Positions 42,180-55,400 of a DNA stretch of 62,500 bases are shown here, one piece after another. The position numbers and the translations under genes were made by a program. The notes under the pieces are model-generated. The model had not been told where the DNA came from. It saw only the letters and a list, made by a program, of their open reading frames with translations, and ran no database searches. The DNA is from Glandiceps talaboti. Lineage: Eukaryota > Hemichordata > Enteropneusta > Spengelidae. The stretch covers positions 3,332,634 through 3,395,133 of the forward strand of contig NC_135562.1 of NCBI RefSeq assembly GCF_964340395.1, read 5' to 3'. How positions within the stretch are numbered: the first letter of the stretch is position 1; every line of letters starts with the position of its first letter.

Positions 42180-44330
42180 TAAATATGTAATCTTAATTTA
42201 AGTACTTCTTTAAGTTTTTAAAATTTACAGATTTTCCATTCTTCAGGCAAATATTACAAACCAAGACACAAATCACTGTATTACTCTGTTTTGTACCAAT
42301 AGGGGGCGCTGTTTACATGAGAAAGCTAAAATCCATATTCCTTTTATTTGAAAAACAAAATTGTAAAAAGTGGTAAATTTCTAAATTTAGTTCATGCAAC
42401 ATTTAGGTAATAAATAATTCATTTTGTTCTTATTTATAGATATTTCATTTCCACACTTCAATGAAAATGTACAAATTCATACTGACTGATAAAATCAAAT
42501 TTTGCCGGGAATGACAAAAAGAAGAAAAAAGAGACAGATTCTGTACCGTGATTATTTACATATATATGTTACTTTCCCTGAAGTTTAGTAAGTCTCTTGT
42601 AACCTGCAGTAGATATCCATGTTTGGATTTGTTTACAATGTTCTTGCATTAGTGCTATCTTTATCAGTGGAGTCTTCAAAGCCAGGGTTTCAATCCCAGG
42701 TTCTTACATTAGTGGTATCTTAGCAGTGGAGCTACGAGGATTACATAGTATTATTCCATTGTTCATAAAAAAAAAATCATAAATTTACAGACTGTGTCCC
42801 TTTAACTACAATTGACCACACTACAAGTTTCTACCAGTCAAACTCAACTGTTAAAATATGGACCTTAAGGTTAACCGTATCTCCTACACTTATCTATGAA
42901 AAAGTTATGAATTTATTGCATCTGATAGTTATATGAATGTATCATAAATTTAAATCAAGAATGGCAGTAAATGTAATACTTTGCATTATACCATATTCAA
43001 GCCACGTTATTGTCTTTGAACAGAAAATATGGATTTTATACACTGGACCTTATGGTTTGCCAAGTGACTTTGTAGTGACAAGGCCCCTTAGGTCACTCAT
43101 ATTTTCCTCTGCTGGACGACAAAGAAAGATATTGGGGAACAATATCTAAAGATCTTGAATATTATGTTTGACATCAAAATGTTTGTCTAAAGTAGCCTAA
43201 AATGTGCAAACACCATACAGAACAAGTCTTCATATCTTCATAAAAGAAACAGCCCCCTACATATAGTGTTACATCATGCATTTGTACTATTGCAAATAAG
43301 CCGTTATGTAATGCCACAAAATACAACAGTCAATTTTTAAACAGCTCAAACACTCTGCTCGGGGTCAATTCCTTTTTTATGAGTGAGGCAACATAAGAAG
43401 TGATCTTCTCATCAATCACAGTCTTGTAAGTATACAATAGACACCACTGAAAAGATTTACAACTAAGCTACACCTCATTGTTTATCTTTTCAGTGATGTC
43501 TTTTGTAGTCCTGCCCCTTGAGTTCACAGGATGGCAGGATTAGCCAATCTCAAACTCACTAGACAAGATTATGATAAAGTACACACTGTCTCAACCCTTG
43601 ACAAACTAGGTGACCAGTAAAGTACACATGGATATTGAGATAGTAGGTACACATTCAGATGACACCGACACACACAGCATGTAATTTCCTGTGTTCAGAC
43701 AAAAAATAAGCCAAACGACATTCACAAACTCCTGTCGATTTAGAAGTCTGATAGGGCTAAACAAGACGTAACTTATAGTCTAGTTCATATGAAGAGGTGT
43801 GTAAAATTCATTTTTAAAATATTCATTTCTTTTGACTTAGTCATAAAACTTGACTTGACGATTTCAAAACAACGGGTGGCATTCTTATCAGAGGAGATGA
43901 TTTGGTTACTTTGATAAGTAAGTACTTCTAATGTCCTCTCACTCACAAGAAAAGGAATGTGGACCCCCATCCCCATCCCCAATCCCCCCTCCACAGTGTT
44001 CAAGTTGTTTCAAAATCCAATGTAATGAAACCCTGTTTAATTTACAAAAGAATGAAAATCTTATTTTAATATATGTACACCATTCTTTCAGAAATGAAAA
44101 TAGTTTAAGAGTTCTTTACAGTAAAATAAAATTAATATTTTGGTAAAGTGTACTTTATTTTCCAAATAAATATCTCTTTATAGCTTAAAATTATCATGAA
44201 TGATCTCTAGACACCTTCCAGTACATGTACTGAAAGTGACTGCAAATACAACACAAATATGTTGACATTTTAAAAATTCCTTCTTGCCACATACATGGAG
44301 AGCACACATTGTTACCCTGTACAAACACAA
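42180..44330. other. Intergenic, nothing coding seen
   Basis: Includes a dispersed family 5 fragment near 43060-43145 (GTGACAAGGCCCCTTAGGTC) and an isolated CTCF-like CCAATAGGGGGCGCT at about 42295. No exon supported. Confidence 0.5.
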
Positions 44331-44333
44331 TAC

Positions 44334-44498
44334 ACACACATACATACATACACATACACACACACACACACACTGAGAGAGAATGGCAATCACAGACACT
44401 CATATTCTCTATCACACATTCATATACATGTGAACTCAAATAAAAGGTTATAAAGTGAAAACACACAGCTACATACATGTCAACTCACATACACACAC

Positions 44499-44535
<37 letters not shown>

Positions 44536-44545
44536 TACATATACA
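44334..44545. repeat. (CA)n / (ACACAT)n microsatellite
   Basis: Two blocks, CACACA near 44334-44372 and a hexanucleotide CATACA array at 44490-44545. Confidence 0.9.
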
Positions 44546-45032
44546 AAGACAAACCAAGTGACATACAACATATAAAATTTGAAATACAAACATCAAGCAA
44601 GTTTTCTTCACACAATCAGCATTCCAAAACTGTCAAATTATTAAATATTCATCTTTCTATACATTTTGCCTCTTTTGTTACCATAGTGATGGAGTAAATT
44701 TGTTCTGAGTCAATTTCCAGCTTGTTTTTCCATCGACTTCCTCTAAGTCTTTTGTTTCTTCATCTTTATCACTAAAAGGGGACGCTGATAAAGAGATAAT
44801 GTATTCAAATTAATATCTGCTGTGTAAGAAGTCATTAATAAAATGTATGCACTTGACTATTAGAAAATCCGATGAAAAAATGGCTTGATTTGTTTTATCT
44901 ACCATATTTGTATGTTTTTTACTTTTTTTACTTTGTAACTTTTATCATGGCCACATTAAATGAACCCCCCCCCCTCCCCCTACAGTCATTTGCTGATGAG
45001 TGGATGCGCACACATCATATATGTTTGTCTTC

Positions 45033-45480
45033 TACTTCTACTTCTACTTCTATACTGTGTAAACATCCTAAAATGATTATCATCACACAGGTGTAACACT
45101 GGCGGCATCCTTTAGATCCCACCCGTGTTCAGGTGAGCACGATCTATGAGATCGGTGATATCAATGCTGGAGAGGGCAGATTTGAAACTGTCTATTGTCT
45201 TTGCTTGTTGAATGGATAATGGTAAGAGATTCCATTCTGGAATTGTCCGAGGAATAAGTGAATATTTATAACAGTTTTTCTTAGCGATGAACCATATGAA
45301 AGAAGAACCAGGTACACTTCCCCTAGTAGAACGTGATGATGATTCTGGTAGTTTATCATCTTGAAAAGCAATTAGATTATTTGTAGCTGTGTATGAAAAT
45401 ATCCTTACAATAATATTGTCCTTCCTATCTTCCAGTCTACATAACATACCTGTTATTCTGGTTTGTGGGTTATTTTTCAT
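45033..45480 (-). mobile_element. 5'-truncated LINE insertion, in frame with the host terminal exon
   Basis: The peptide has the C-terminal signature of LINE reverse transcriptases: TRITGMLCRLEDRKDN, then RSTRG, then SLIPRTIPEWNLLPLSIQ and IDSFKSALSSI. A short 3' UTR and a (GTAGAA)n tail near 45033-45052 follow, marking the 3' end of the element on the minus strand. The insertion has the same orientation as the host gene. No target duplication could be made out. The frame is free of stops from the host exon to the LINE stop at 45112. Confidence 0.75.
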
Positions 45481-48400
45481 CTTTTCAAGGTCACTGAGTG
45501 CTTGTAGACACTCCACATAGGTTGATCTACAGGTCTGATCACCACAGGGTACTGGATATCTAGAATCATGACATGGTCCGGTGTATGAACTCCCAACACA
45601 GTTGGAAATGAATGGAAAGTTATATGGATTTGAGGATTGGGAATTGCATCTACCAAAGTCACGTACAGTTCTCTCATAGTTCATCAACATGGACATTATC
45701 TAGGATAAAGAATAGGAGAGAAATATCGACATGGATGTGAAATGCGTATTTTTTTCTTAATTTATAAAAAAGATTTATACTGCTTTTTAACTAAAAAAAA
45801 ACCAGACCAATTCCATGTTTGTCAGGTCCACAATGTACAAATCTGAAAACATTAGAACATTTGAATGAATGTTAATGGAGTTCATAGGTTCAAATGGCAA
45901 TTTCTACTCATAGAGTCAATTTCTTGTCATTAATTTCTACTCACTGAGTCACAAATAAAGTCAATGATCTCACCTGATACGCAGCAGGAACCATTTTAGT
46001 TAATGTGAAATCTTTAGTATCATAGTCAATATATTCTAACTTTCCAGCTTTGTAGACGATATTCCATGGCGCCATGTCCTCATATAGTGGCATATGTACA
46101 AACATCTCATAGAAGTCATCTCTTATTTCCGGTAGTATTCCCATCCGGAGTAACGCTATGACGGATATTCGATGTACGGCTCCATATGGGATTTCAAATC
46201 CATCCTTGTTCCGGATGAGGAAGACTCTATAGTCAGTATCATTGGAGTAACAGTGTAGAGTGTATTTCCTGGTATGACCATCGAGGGCGTAGTCAAAGTG
46301 ATGATCAACCTGAATATGTGAAACAAGAAGTGGTGCCAATGACATTATAGGAAAACTGAAATATTCATAGCAAATCTTACATCAATTTTCTCTGCAATTT
46401 TGAAGTTTAATTTTGATAACTATTTTAAAAATCTAAATGTATACACATATTAACCAGGTATGACATACATTTACATATGATGGTCATCTTAGAAGTTTGA
46501 ACAATAACATAACTATACCTATTGTGTCATACAGATTACAAAGGGAGTGTTCGCCATAAGACCACATTGTATATGTAACATACACATTTACAATCCGTTG
46601 ATCAATTTTTAAGTTTAGTTTGTTGTTTTACTTGATAGATAACAACACTTTTACTACTGAACACAGCATAGTTGTTATTGAGGGGAATCTAAAAAGCTGT
46701 AAGGTCCCCCGTCTCCTCCCCCCCCCCCCTTCGGTAGCAACTGTAGGTACAGGTCATTGCCTCATTCCTAGATGAAGATGACTATCAGTTGTCGAAATAT
46801 TGGAAAAGACTGATATTTCATTGCACTGTTCATTGATGAAGTTAAGTTTTGTTAAGAATTCTACACAGTGAAAGAAACTATTTGAACATATACGTACTTG
46901 TGTTAACATTATTATACAGAGTAAAAGCTTGTGCCACTTTATGTACATACATGTATTGTAATGACACAAGATAACATTAACTCACAACAATTGACAGATT
47001 TGTGATGTCCACTCTCAGTAAGTTCCAACTATAGTCAATAGAGGGCGGGCTGTATGATGGATACAACACTTTGGATGTTACTCTATTGTTACCAGTGATT
47101 TCAGCACTCTGAAATTGGAAGAAAATTATGTATAAAATATAGGGTATAGACTGGTACTACTAGGATGTATACTAAGTCAACACAATACAATACCTGATAT
47201 TATATTATAGCATTACCAATTCCAGTGAATTTTGTGACGTCATCGCTGTACATTATTACTGATAATGTACTCCGTTATTGGGCATCGCGGCCCCGGAACG
47301 AGCATAACAATACAAGCTTATGTCCGTAAGGTATTTTTTCGAAATGTATGTTGTTACTTATGATTGTCATTTCCACTGCTTAAAAATACAATGCATTCAT
47401 GAAACAAATTTGTGTTCACAGCAGTTCATTGAAGTGTATATGTGTGTGTACGTGTACGTACGTGTGTCGCTATGATTAGTATTCAGCTTCCGGGCCGAAC
47501 ATGGCAGACGATGTTCAGCGCTGTGTATATTATACGTTGTTTTGCGTTTCTCGGTCTACAAATTCACTGGAATTGGCAAAACTATAAAATAATAACAATA
47601 ATGTACGCCCTCCCAGTCCATAATGGACTCAAGCAAACTTTGCACTCCATAATGGGCTCGGCTGTCGCCTCGCCCATTATGTCGTTCAAAGTTTGCTTTC
47701 GTCCATTATGGGCTGGGAGGGCGTACATTATTGTTTAAATATTGACCACTAATTAAGATAAAACGTCTTTTCAGAAGTAATTGCCCAATTTTTGTGAATA
47801 TATCTTTGGTTATTTGACAAAATAAATGTCCCAGTTGCAGTTAGTGCAGATTTAAGATAAAAGCTAGTGTAACAAGAATCTTATACGGACCTCACGAATC
47901 AATCTGGTTTCAGCATTCTTATGTACAGGAGATGGTTGGTTTTCATACATGTATTTCATATCATCTGACATTCCACTATCTTCCCATCCATTGTTTGCTG
48001 TCGGAAAGAATATGGAGTAGGCTAGGGACAAGGTCTGTAGAATAAATACGGTCATATCAATGTATTATTAAAACAAAAGTTGCTGCAAATTTTTTGTAAA
48101 TTTGAAAGTGACTGTAAAATTGTCATTTTAGATCAGAAATCTTTATTTCTTGTAAATGATGTAAAATGTTTCAATACTGTATTTTCAGGAACTCCTAAAG
48201 TTCTTTGACATACATACATTTGTTGACACTTTAGAAATGTGATATGATTAGTGTTCGTGATGAAAATCTTAGCTCTCATTTTTCAAATCTGGGGGGCGAC
48301 CTCATGTGACACTTCTTTAAGAAATTAATAGCTACATATTGGTTATATTGAACAAAGTAACTAGAAAGTGTAGAACTGTGACCTTTGACCTGGGTCAATA

Positions 48401-51400
48401 CTTACGTCTGATGATGGTAATTGTATAAATATGCTAACACTACTAGAAACACAGAATTGTAACCTTCGACCTGGGTCAAAGGCAACTACTACATAAATAC
48501 TTACCTCCACTGATGGTAACTGTATAAATGTACTAACGCTACTAGAAAGTACAGAACTATAACCTTTGACCTGGGTCAAAGGTGACTACTACACCAATAC
48601 TTACCTCCGCTGATGGTAACTGTATAAATGTACTAACACCACTAGAAAGCACAGCCCCTATCATATGATTAAATTTCTCCCTGGAATTCAAACCTTCAAC
48701 TAGTTCAAAGAACTCATGAATATCTGAAATAAAAATTGGAGGGTGTATAAAGTTTTAGTTTAAATCATGCTAACCATAGATCTCGGACTTGGAGCGGAGA
48801 GGGTCTATAAGCTAAATTTGATGATAAATGATTTATAAAGTCATCAGAAGAAATGACTAAATAATATTTTGTATCGGATGTCAAATAAAATTGAAAAATT
48901 TATGTTTGTATCTTTGATATTTCAAAAAAAATGTTATTGCTACATGCCTCCTTCCTGACTACTTAAGCCAATGTTTGTATATCATATTAATAGCTCTATA
49001 ACCATTATTCTTTTGTCCAAGACCAACTTTTCCATAACTCTTCCAGGTGACTATAGTCTAGTAACTATACATGTTACAATCATCTCCATCATATATTCAA
49101 ATGGATTTCTCTCGCACAGAATTCCATTTTTACCACCAAACCAACAGTGATAGCTTATGCTATTGGAGCATTGATATAAACATGATTACGTTATCACATC
49201 CTCACATTACTTACTTTCAAAATGGAAGTTGAGTTTGTAGTAAACTGAATGAAGTAATCAATTTCAATCGCCCGTCATTGTGTGATGGATTACTACTGAC
49301 ATTCACTGTTCATCCTTTCTCCGGCAGAAGATTTAACTAGATTTTTGATAGAATTTGTCCATTTGACTATACATTAGAAGGAGATTATAGAGAACAACTA
49401 CATGTATAGTAACTAGACTTAGTGACTTTGTTTCTCATTCAAATTTAATTTTAACAAAACATGAACCTTCTGAAGATATATCATTATACACAATATTCAC
49501 CCAAAAAATAATTAGTTTTCATATCTGGTTGTCAGTACACTTACCTATAAACTGATATCTCAGAAATTCTGGACTTTCCACTAATTTAGCAGCAAATATT
49601 TCATCAATTCCATCAACCAGGGCTGTTACTATCATATTTGGAATCTTCTTATTTTTAACCTTTTCATACACTCTCTCAGCTTTAGCCACTTCATCCAGCA
49701 ATGACACAAATGTACTGTTCTTGTACTTGGATGCCAAGTTCAACATCAAATCATCTAAAAATATAAAAGTTCAAATTAAAACAAGCTGAGTTTATAAGCT
49801 TATAATTCATTCGTTTGTACATTTCTACCTTGTGAAAGATCTCAACAGTAGTTGCACTGATTATGTGTGGTCAGCTGGATGTGTTATTTAAAAACGGTAT
49901 ATTTTTCTCCTGAACATTCTACCAAAAATGAACTTGAAGTGTATCTGATAACTCCTAAATTGCATCAAGTTTAATATCTGCCAAAATAAAAATGTTCACG
50001 ATACTTTCAGGGATCCTTAAAAAAATTGTAACATACCATCTCAATTTTCAAGGCTGTTTGTGCATAATCAAACAGATGCAGTCTAATATTTAAAAAATGT
50101 TAACAACCAGTTAAAACTGGTTAAAACCAGTTAAAGGACATGCTGTAGATATGGTCAGAGAATATATTGTCTATCTGGGGTTTTCACAGACTCGATTACA
50201 GATTGTATCATTTAAACTTACCATTTGTAGCTTTATACTGCATGAATGTATTGTATATCTGGGGTTTTCACACAGACTCGATTACAGATTGTATCATTTA
50301 AACTTACCATTTGTAGCTTTATACTGCATGAATGAAAAGGGAATTTCCTGGTCAAGTTGATCAGTAATTAATTCTGATAGAGCCTGTAAAAATGATACAA
50401 TACCAGTCTTAGACGACATGATAATTTTTATATATATATTCTTTATTTCAGGCCATTAAAAAAGTCCCATACAACCACAAAAAAATAAAAATACTATAGA
50501 AAAAAAAACCCAACTAATTATACAATACAAGTCGGTAGTTTTTCCAGAAACTGGAGTAAAAATAATTGTCGGAGAGAATACACGTTTTAATTATTTCATT
50601 GTGGCTCTCATGTAGCCGTTCACCAAATTTGAACAACAAGTTGCGTTGTAATGAGGTAAAATTAAGAATATTCCTGCTGACACAATTGTTACTTATGCTA
50701 ACTGCCCCTCTAAGACCAAAAACTAATCACAACGTGTAAATAAACTGCTGGCTTATAAGTAATTACCAGTATGGTCCTATATACAAAAAGAATTTATACG
50801 GCAATTATTTTGCCATCTTACAAGACAATCCTTATGCTATTTTACAGGGTAACCCAATTGTTGAATATATATTACAGGGTAACCTTCTGTCTCCCTATAG
50901 GGCAATCCTACCACAATCTTACAAGGTAACCCAATTTTGATCAAAAATGGCAACACTACCATCACCCTATACAGAAACCCTAGTAGAGTCTGATAGGGCA
51001 ACCCTAATGCCATCTTATAGGACAATTCTACTGCCATCTTATAGGGCAACCTTACTGCCATCTTACAGGGCAACCAACTGCCATCTTATAGGGCATCCCT
51101 ACTGCCATCTTACAGGGCAACCCTACTGCCATCTTATAGGGCATCCCTACTGCCATCTTATAGGGCATCCCTACTGCCATCTTATAGGGCAACCCTACTG
51201 CCATCTTACAGGGCAACCCTAATGCCGTCTTATAGGGCAACCCTACTGCCATCTTATAGGGCAACCCTACTGCCATCTTATAGGGCATCCCTACTGCCAT
51301 CTTACAGGGCAACCCTACTGCCATCTTATAGGGCATCCCTAATGCCATCTTATAGGGCATCCCTACTGCCATCTTATAGGGCATCCCTACTGCCATCTTA

Positions 51401-52400
51401 TAGGGCAACCCTACTGCCATCTTATAGGGCATCCCTACTGCCATCTTATAGGGCATCCCTACTGCCATCTTACAGGGCAACCCTACTGCCATCTTATAGG
51501 GCATCCCTAATGCCATCTTATAGGGCATCCCTAATGCCATCTTATAGGGCATCCCTACTGCCATCTTACAGGGCAACCCTACTGCCATCTTATGGGGCAA
51601 CCCTACTGCCATCTTATAGGGCATCCCTACTGCCATCTTACAGGGCAACCCTACTGCCATCTTATAGGGCAACCCTACTGCCATCTTATAGGGCAACCCT
51701 ACTGCCATCTTACAGGGCATCCCTACTGCCGTCTGATAGGGCAACCCTACTGCCATCTTATAGGGCATCCCTACTGCCATCTTATAGGGCATCCTTACTG
51801 CCATCTAATAGGGCAACCCTACTGCCATCTAATAGGGCAACCCAACAGAACAGTCATTATACACTAACCTTCTCCTCCATCTGACCAATGTGTTGATCCT
51901 GTACAAGTTGAGAAGATGGTGACATGACATGACTATATAGCAATCTATCTTGGTACCAGACAATGTTGTATGGACACATGTCTCTATGCTGGGGTAACAT
52001 TAAGTATGATTTAAACAGTGTCACTCTGAAAGATAAAACCAGTGATATAATTAATCACCTGAATAAAATAGCTATGAAGGAGGGCATGGGCTATTTTTGT
52101 AACGTCATCATCTATTTTGATTTTTTGCAAACTGTAAAGATTAAAAAGTAAAATTTGTAAATCCATAACATACTTCATATAAATCATAATTTATTTTCTA
52201 TTAATCTAATATCATATCATACCATGCATAAGTCAAGTTACTATCTCTGAACAGAAAATAAGACTGTGTATATGTGTGTGTTTGTGTGTATGTGTGTATG
52301 TATGTGTGTGTGTGTGTATGTGTGTATGTGTGTATGTGTGTGTATGTGTGTGTGTATGTGTGTGTATGTGTATGTGTGTATGTGTGTATGTGTGTGTGTG

Positions 52401-52477
<77 letters not shown>

Positions 52478-55400
52478 CAGTGTGTTAAGTAGTGGCAATG
52501 CAGTACAATTCATGAATATTTTCAGCTGGGGTTTGGAGGGAGGGGGTGGAGTGTAGTTGGGGGCTATGCAGTACAATTTACAAAGAAAATAAAGTGTCAC
52601 TTGCAATTTCTGTAATGAGATAATATTCCCAATATTTTGCTTCATTAGAAACTATGAGTACACAAAGGGGCCTCGTCACTACAAGTTGCTACATGAGTAG
52701 TGACAAAACCTTAGGTCATGAGTGTTTTTATAGCTAAATGAAGAAAAATGTTGGTTAATGATATAATTATACCTCCTTAAGTGTAATTTATGAAAAATCA
52801 GAACAGGGTGTATCAATCCATATTTTCTGTTCAAAGACAATAACTTGGCTTGTACATGGTATAATTTGAACACAATGAACTTGTCGAAGACTGTAAAACA
52901 AAGTCTAGGATTACACTACTTCATAGATTACCTCACCTTTCTGGATTCTGTAATCCAAGACTCAGTATAAATTCTAATCCTACAGCTTTACCAAGCCTAG
53001 TTAGACCTGTCTGTGTGTTATGTTCATTACTAGCTGATGTACTTAGGATATGTACACCATTTGAAGTAACAGACATATCACCATGACTACCACTACAATC
53101 AAGAACAACCTGCAAAACAATCAACAATTACTTTATTATCAATTATAACTGATATAATGAATTGTGGAAATAAGAATTGTTGGGCTTTAAAGGAAAAGGA
53201 TAACTTGTACTTTATTTTATAAAAACTTGGATGTTAAAATGAGATAAAATGTGTTGATTTCATCACTTTTGCTTATCAGTACAGAGTTGGCATCAATTCC
53301 ATCTTAGGTGAAGTGATGTATGAGATTTGCAAGGCAGCATCTGTTAAACGTATTGTCAACTGCTTCTATTGTTATGCTAATAGACATGTTGCCAGTTCCA
53401 AGATGCATTGGGCGTCGCTACATACAATACCATGTATTGTGTACACGCTCAGGGGTTTGCACGTGTTACTCAAGGGAATGGTTGTCACCTGACCGTACCC
53501 GGGTTCACCTGTAAAATCCCTCTCTGTCAATGATGGCATTTAGTCTTTGTTCTATAAAATCACTCATAATCAAAGAGGTCAACATGTCTTTCCATAATTT
53601 CCTGATGAAAATATTATTTCAAATGTAATAAAGACAAAACAAGACTAATATAACAACATAAGCGACGTCCTCTTGCACAATGCATCTTGGAACCGGAAAA
53701 TCGACTACCGTAATGTGAAGTTGCCTTGCAAGTCTTATGGGTCATTTCTACCCACGTTTAGATCAATGCTAAATCTGTACTGGTATGTCAAAATGAATGA
53801 AACCAAGTATTTATAAAAACCAGTGTATCTTATCTCACTTAACTTCCAAGTTTTTATGAAATATAGTGAATTCACAAAGGTATCCTTTCCTTTTCAAAGA
53901 CTGGTGAGACAACCCTTTGTGTATACACTAAAATTACATTGAAACTTTGATTAACTTTGCTAACAACACCAGGTGACAATTTTTTAATGGAAAGGAACGC
54001 ATACATTGATATAAACATTACAGTTCTTTAATTTAGGTTTTATGTATGTATTTGCACTAGTCTAGAGTAAACAATGCTTAAAACTCATCTTTTATTACTC
54101 TACAGACACAACAGCACAACATGTGACATGTTGAACAGCGCCCTCAATGTCAATTCTAAGAAAAACTGAATACCTTTCTTTTTATAGCTTTGATTTCTAT
54201 TTTGAGTAGTTTCAATAAAGGTAGAGATGATTTATGTGATGATCTCCTGTCTTCAATTATTTCAACATCTGCATCTGAGATGTTTGCAGTCTTCAGAGCA
54301 TCTTGAACAAATCCCTGAAAAAAAAAGAATATTTTAAAAATAAAACACTTTCAGTTTGATCATTGAAAAGACAAAAGATTGTACAAAACTGGGCACTAGG
54401 GGTGCTGTTTAGAAGTAGCCATACCAGTGGTGCATTCTGATGATCATAATGCTTAGCTATCTCAGGCAAAAAGTTCATGAAATTGACCATTTACACTTGA
54501 CCATACTATGTAACTATAAAACCACACATCAACATAATGTTACAAACCATAATTTGACAAACACTGTATTGATATAACTTACTTGTAATATCCTACACCC
54601 ACCAGTCTCGAAATGACCAATGGGTAGATGCATTTGTGTTGCAGATACATTCATAGTATGGTGTCATATATCCTATCAAATTGATTTTTGGGTCCGCACC
54701 TCAAAATTATCATTCAATGAATCACAATTTCCACTTAATACAACATTACTTATAGATAAAATAGACCTCTAATTGGCATTTAAAATGTCTGATTATTGGT
54801 ATTTTAACAAATTTCAGTGAATATATTGCTGGTTGTCAGATTGAAAACAATAGTAGACAATTTATAGCTAGTGTACGTTTACATTGTAATATATGTAACT
54901 GGGTAGGGTATGTACTTACCCATCATCACAAACCACAGCCTGTTTTACGGCAACGTTCTTAACAAGCTTCCCACAGTTTATTTTGAAATGTAGTAGTAGA
55001 AATAATAACTCTGGTTTGCGAGAATGGTACTCACCTTGTACACAGCAGGTCCATGGTTTGGAACACCTGTATGGTTACCAAGTAAGATATCAGAAAGTAA
55101 TAACTGTGCTGGTGATGGCACTTCTAGGAATGTTATATGTGCCATTGACAGTAGCTGTCCTAGATAATACGGAAAAGAATGTCCCAGTGATGCAAATTGC
55201 TCAAATATGGAAAATCCAAGAACCTGTAATGGAAAATATAGACAGATTCTATGAATATGTCATGTAGTCATGACAACAGCTTGTCTTGGAAATGTTTACT
55301 TGTGATAGTGTAGTTATGACAACAGCTTGTGTTGAAAATGTTTACTTGTGATAGTGTAGTCATGACAACAGCTTGTCTTGAAAATGTTTACTTGTGATAG

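Larger units (their letters stand above)
45480..50383 (-). other. Module B: second copy of the two-part module plus Cys-rich end
   Basis: Residues about 744-1151. FSFMQYKATNGDD takes the place of the glycine-rich motif, so the cofactor loop is lost. YKNSTFVSLL, SPEFLRYQFIG and MIGAVLSSGVSTFIQLPSA match module A. The second part has YEDMAPWNIVY (Asp1045, Asn1050) and KLEYIDYDTKD with Asp1062 twelve residues after the Asn, as expected for a metal-binding Asp. Intron phases 1, 0 and 0 match module A at the equivalent places. A six-Cys stretch (DFGRC..SNC..GPC..VPCGDQTC..VEC) follows. Confidence 0.6.

Noticed and set aside
47442-47738. 98-codon plus-strand frame
   Set aside because: It spans the two fold-back elements and shows no protein-like conservation; its second half is the hairpin arm.
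50840-51884. Possible CRISPR array or repetitive protein (220 and 250 codons on the two strands)
   Set aside because: Units abut with no spacers, the organism is an animal, and both strands are open because the unit is 24 bp.
52241-52645. 134-codon minus-strand frame of His-Thr repeats
   Set aside because: Translation of the (TG)n microsatellite.
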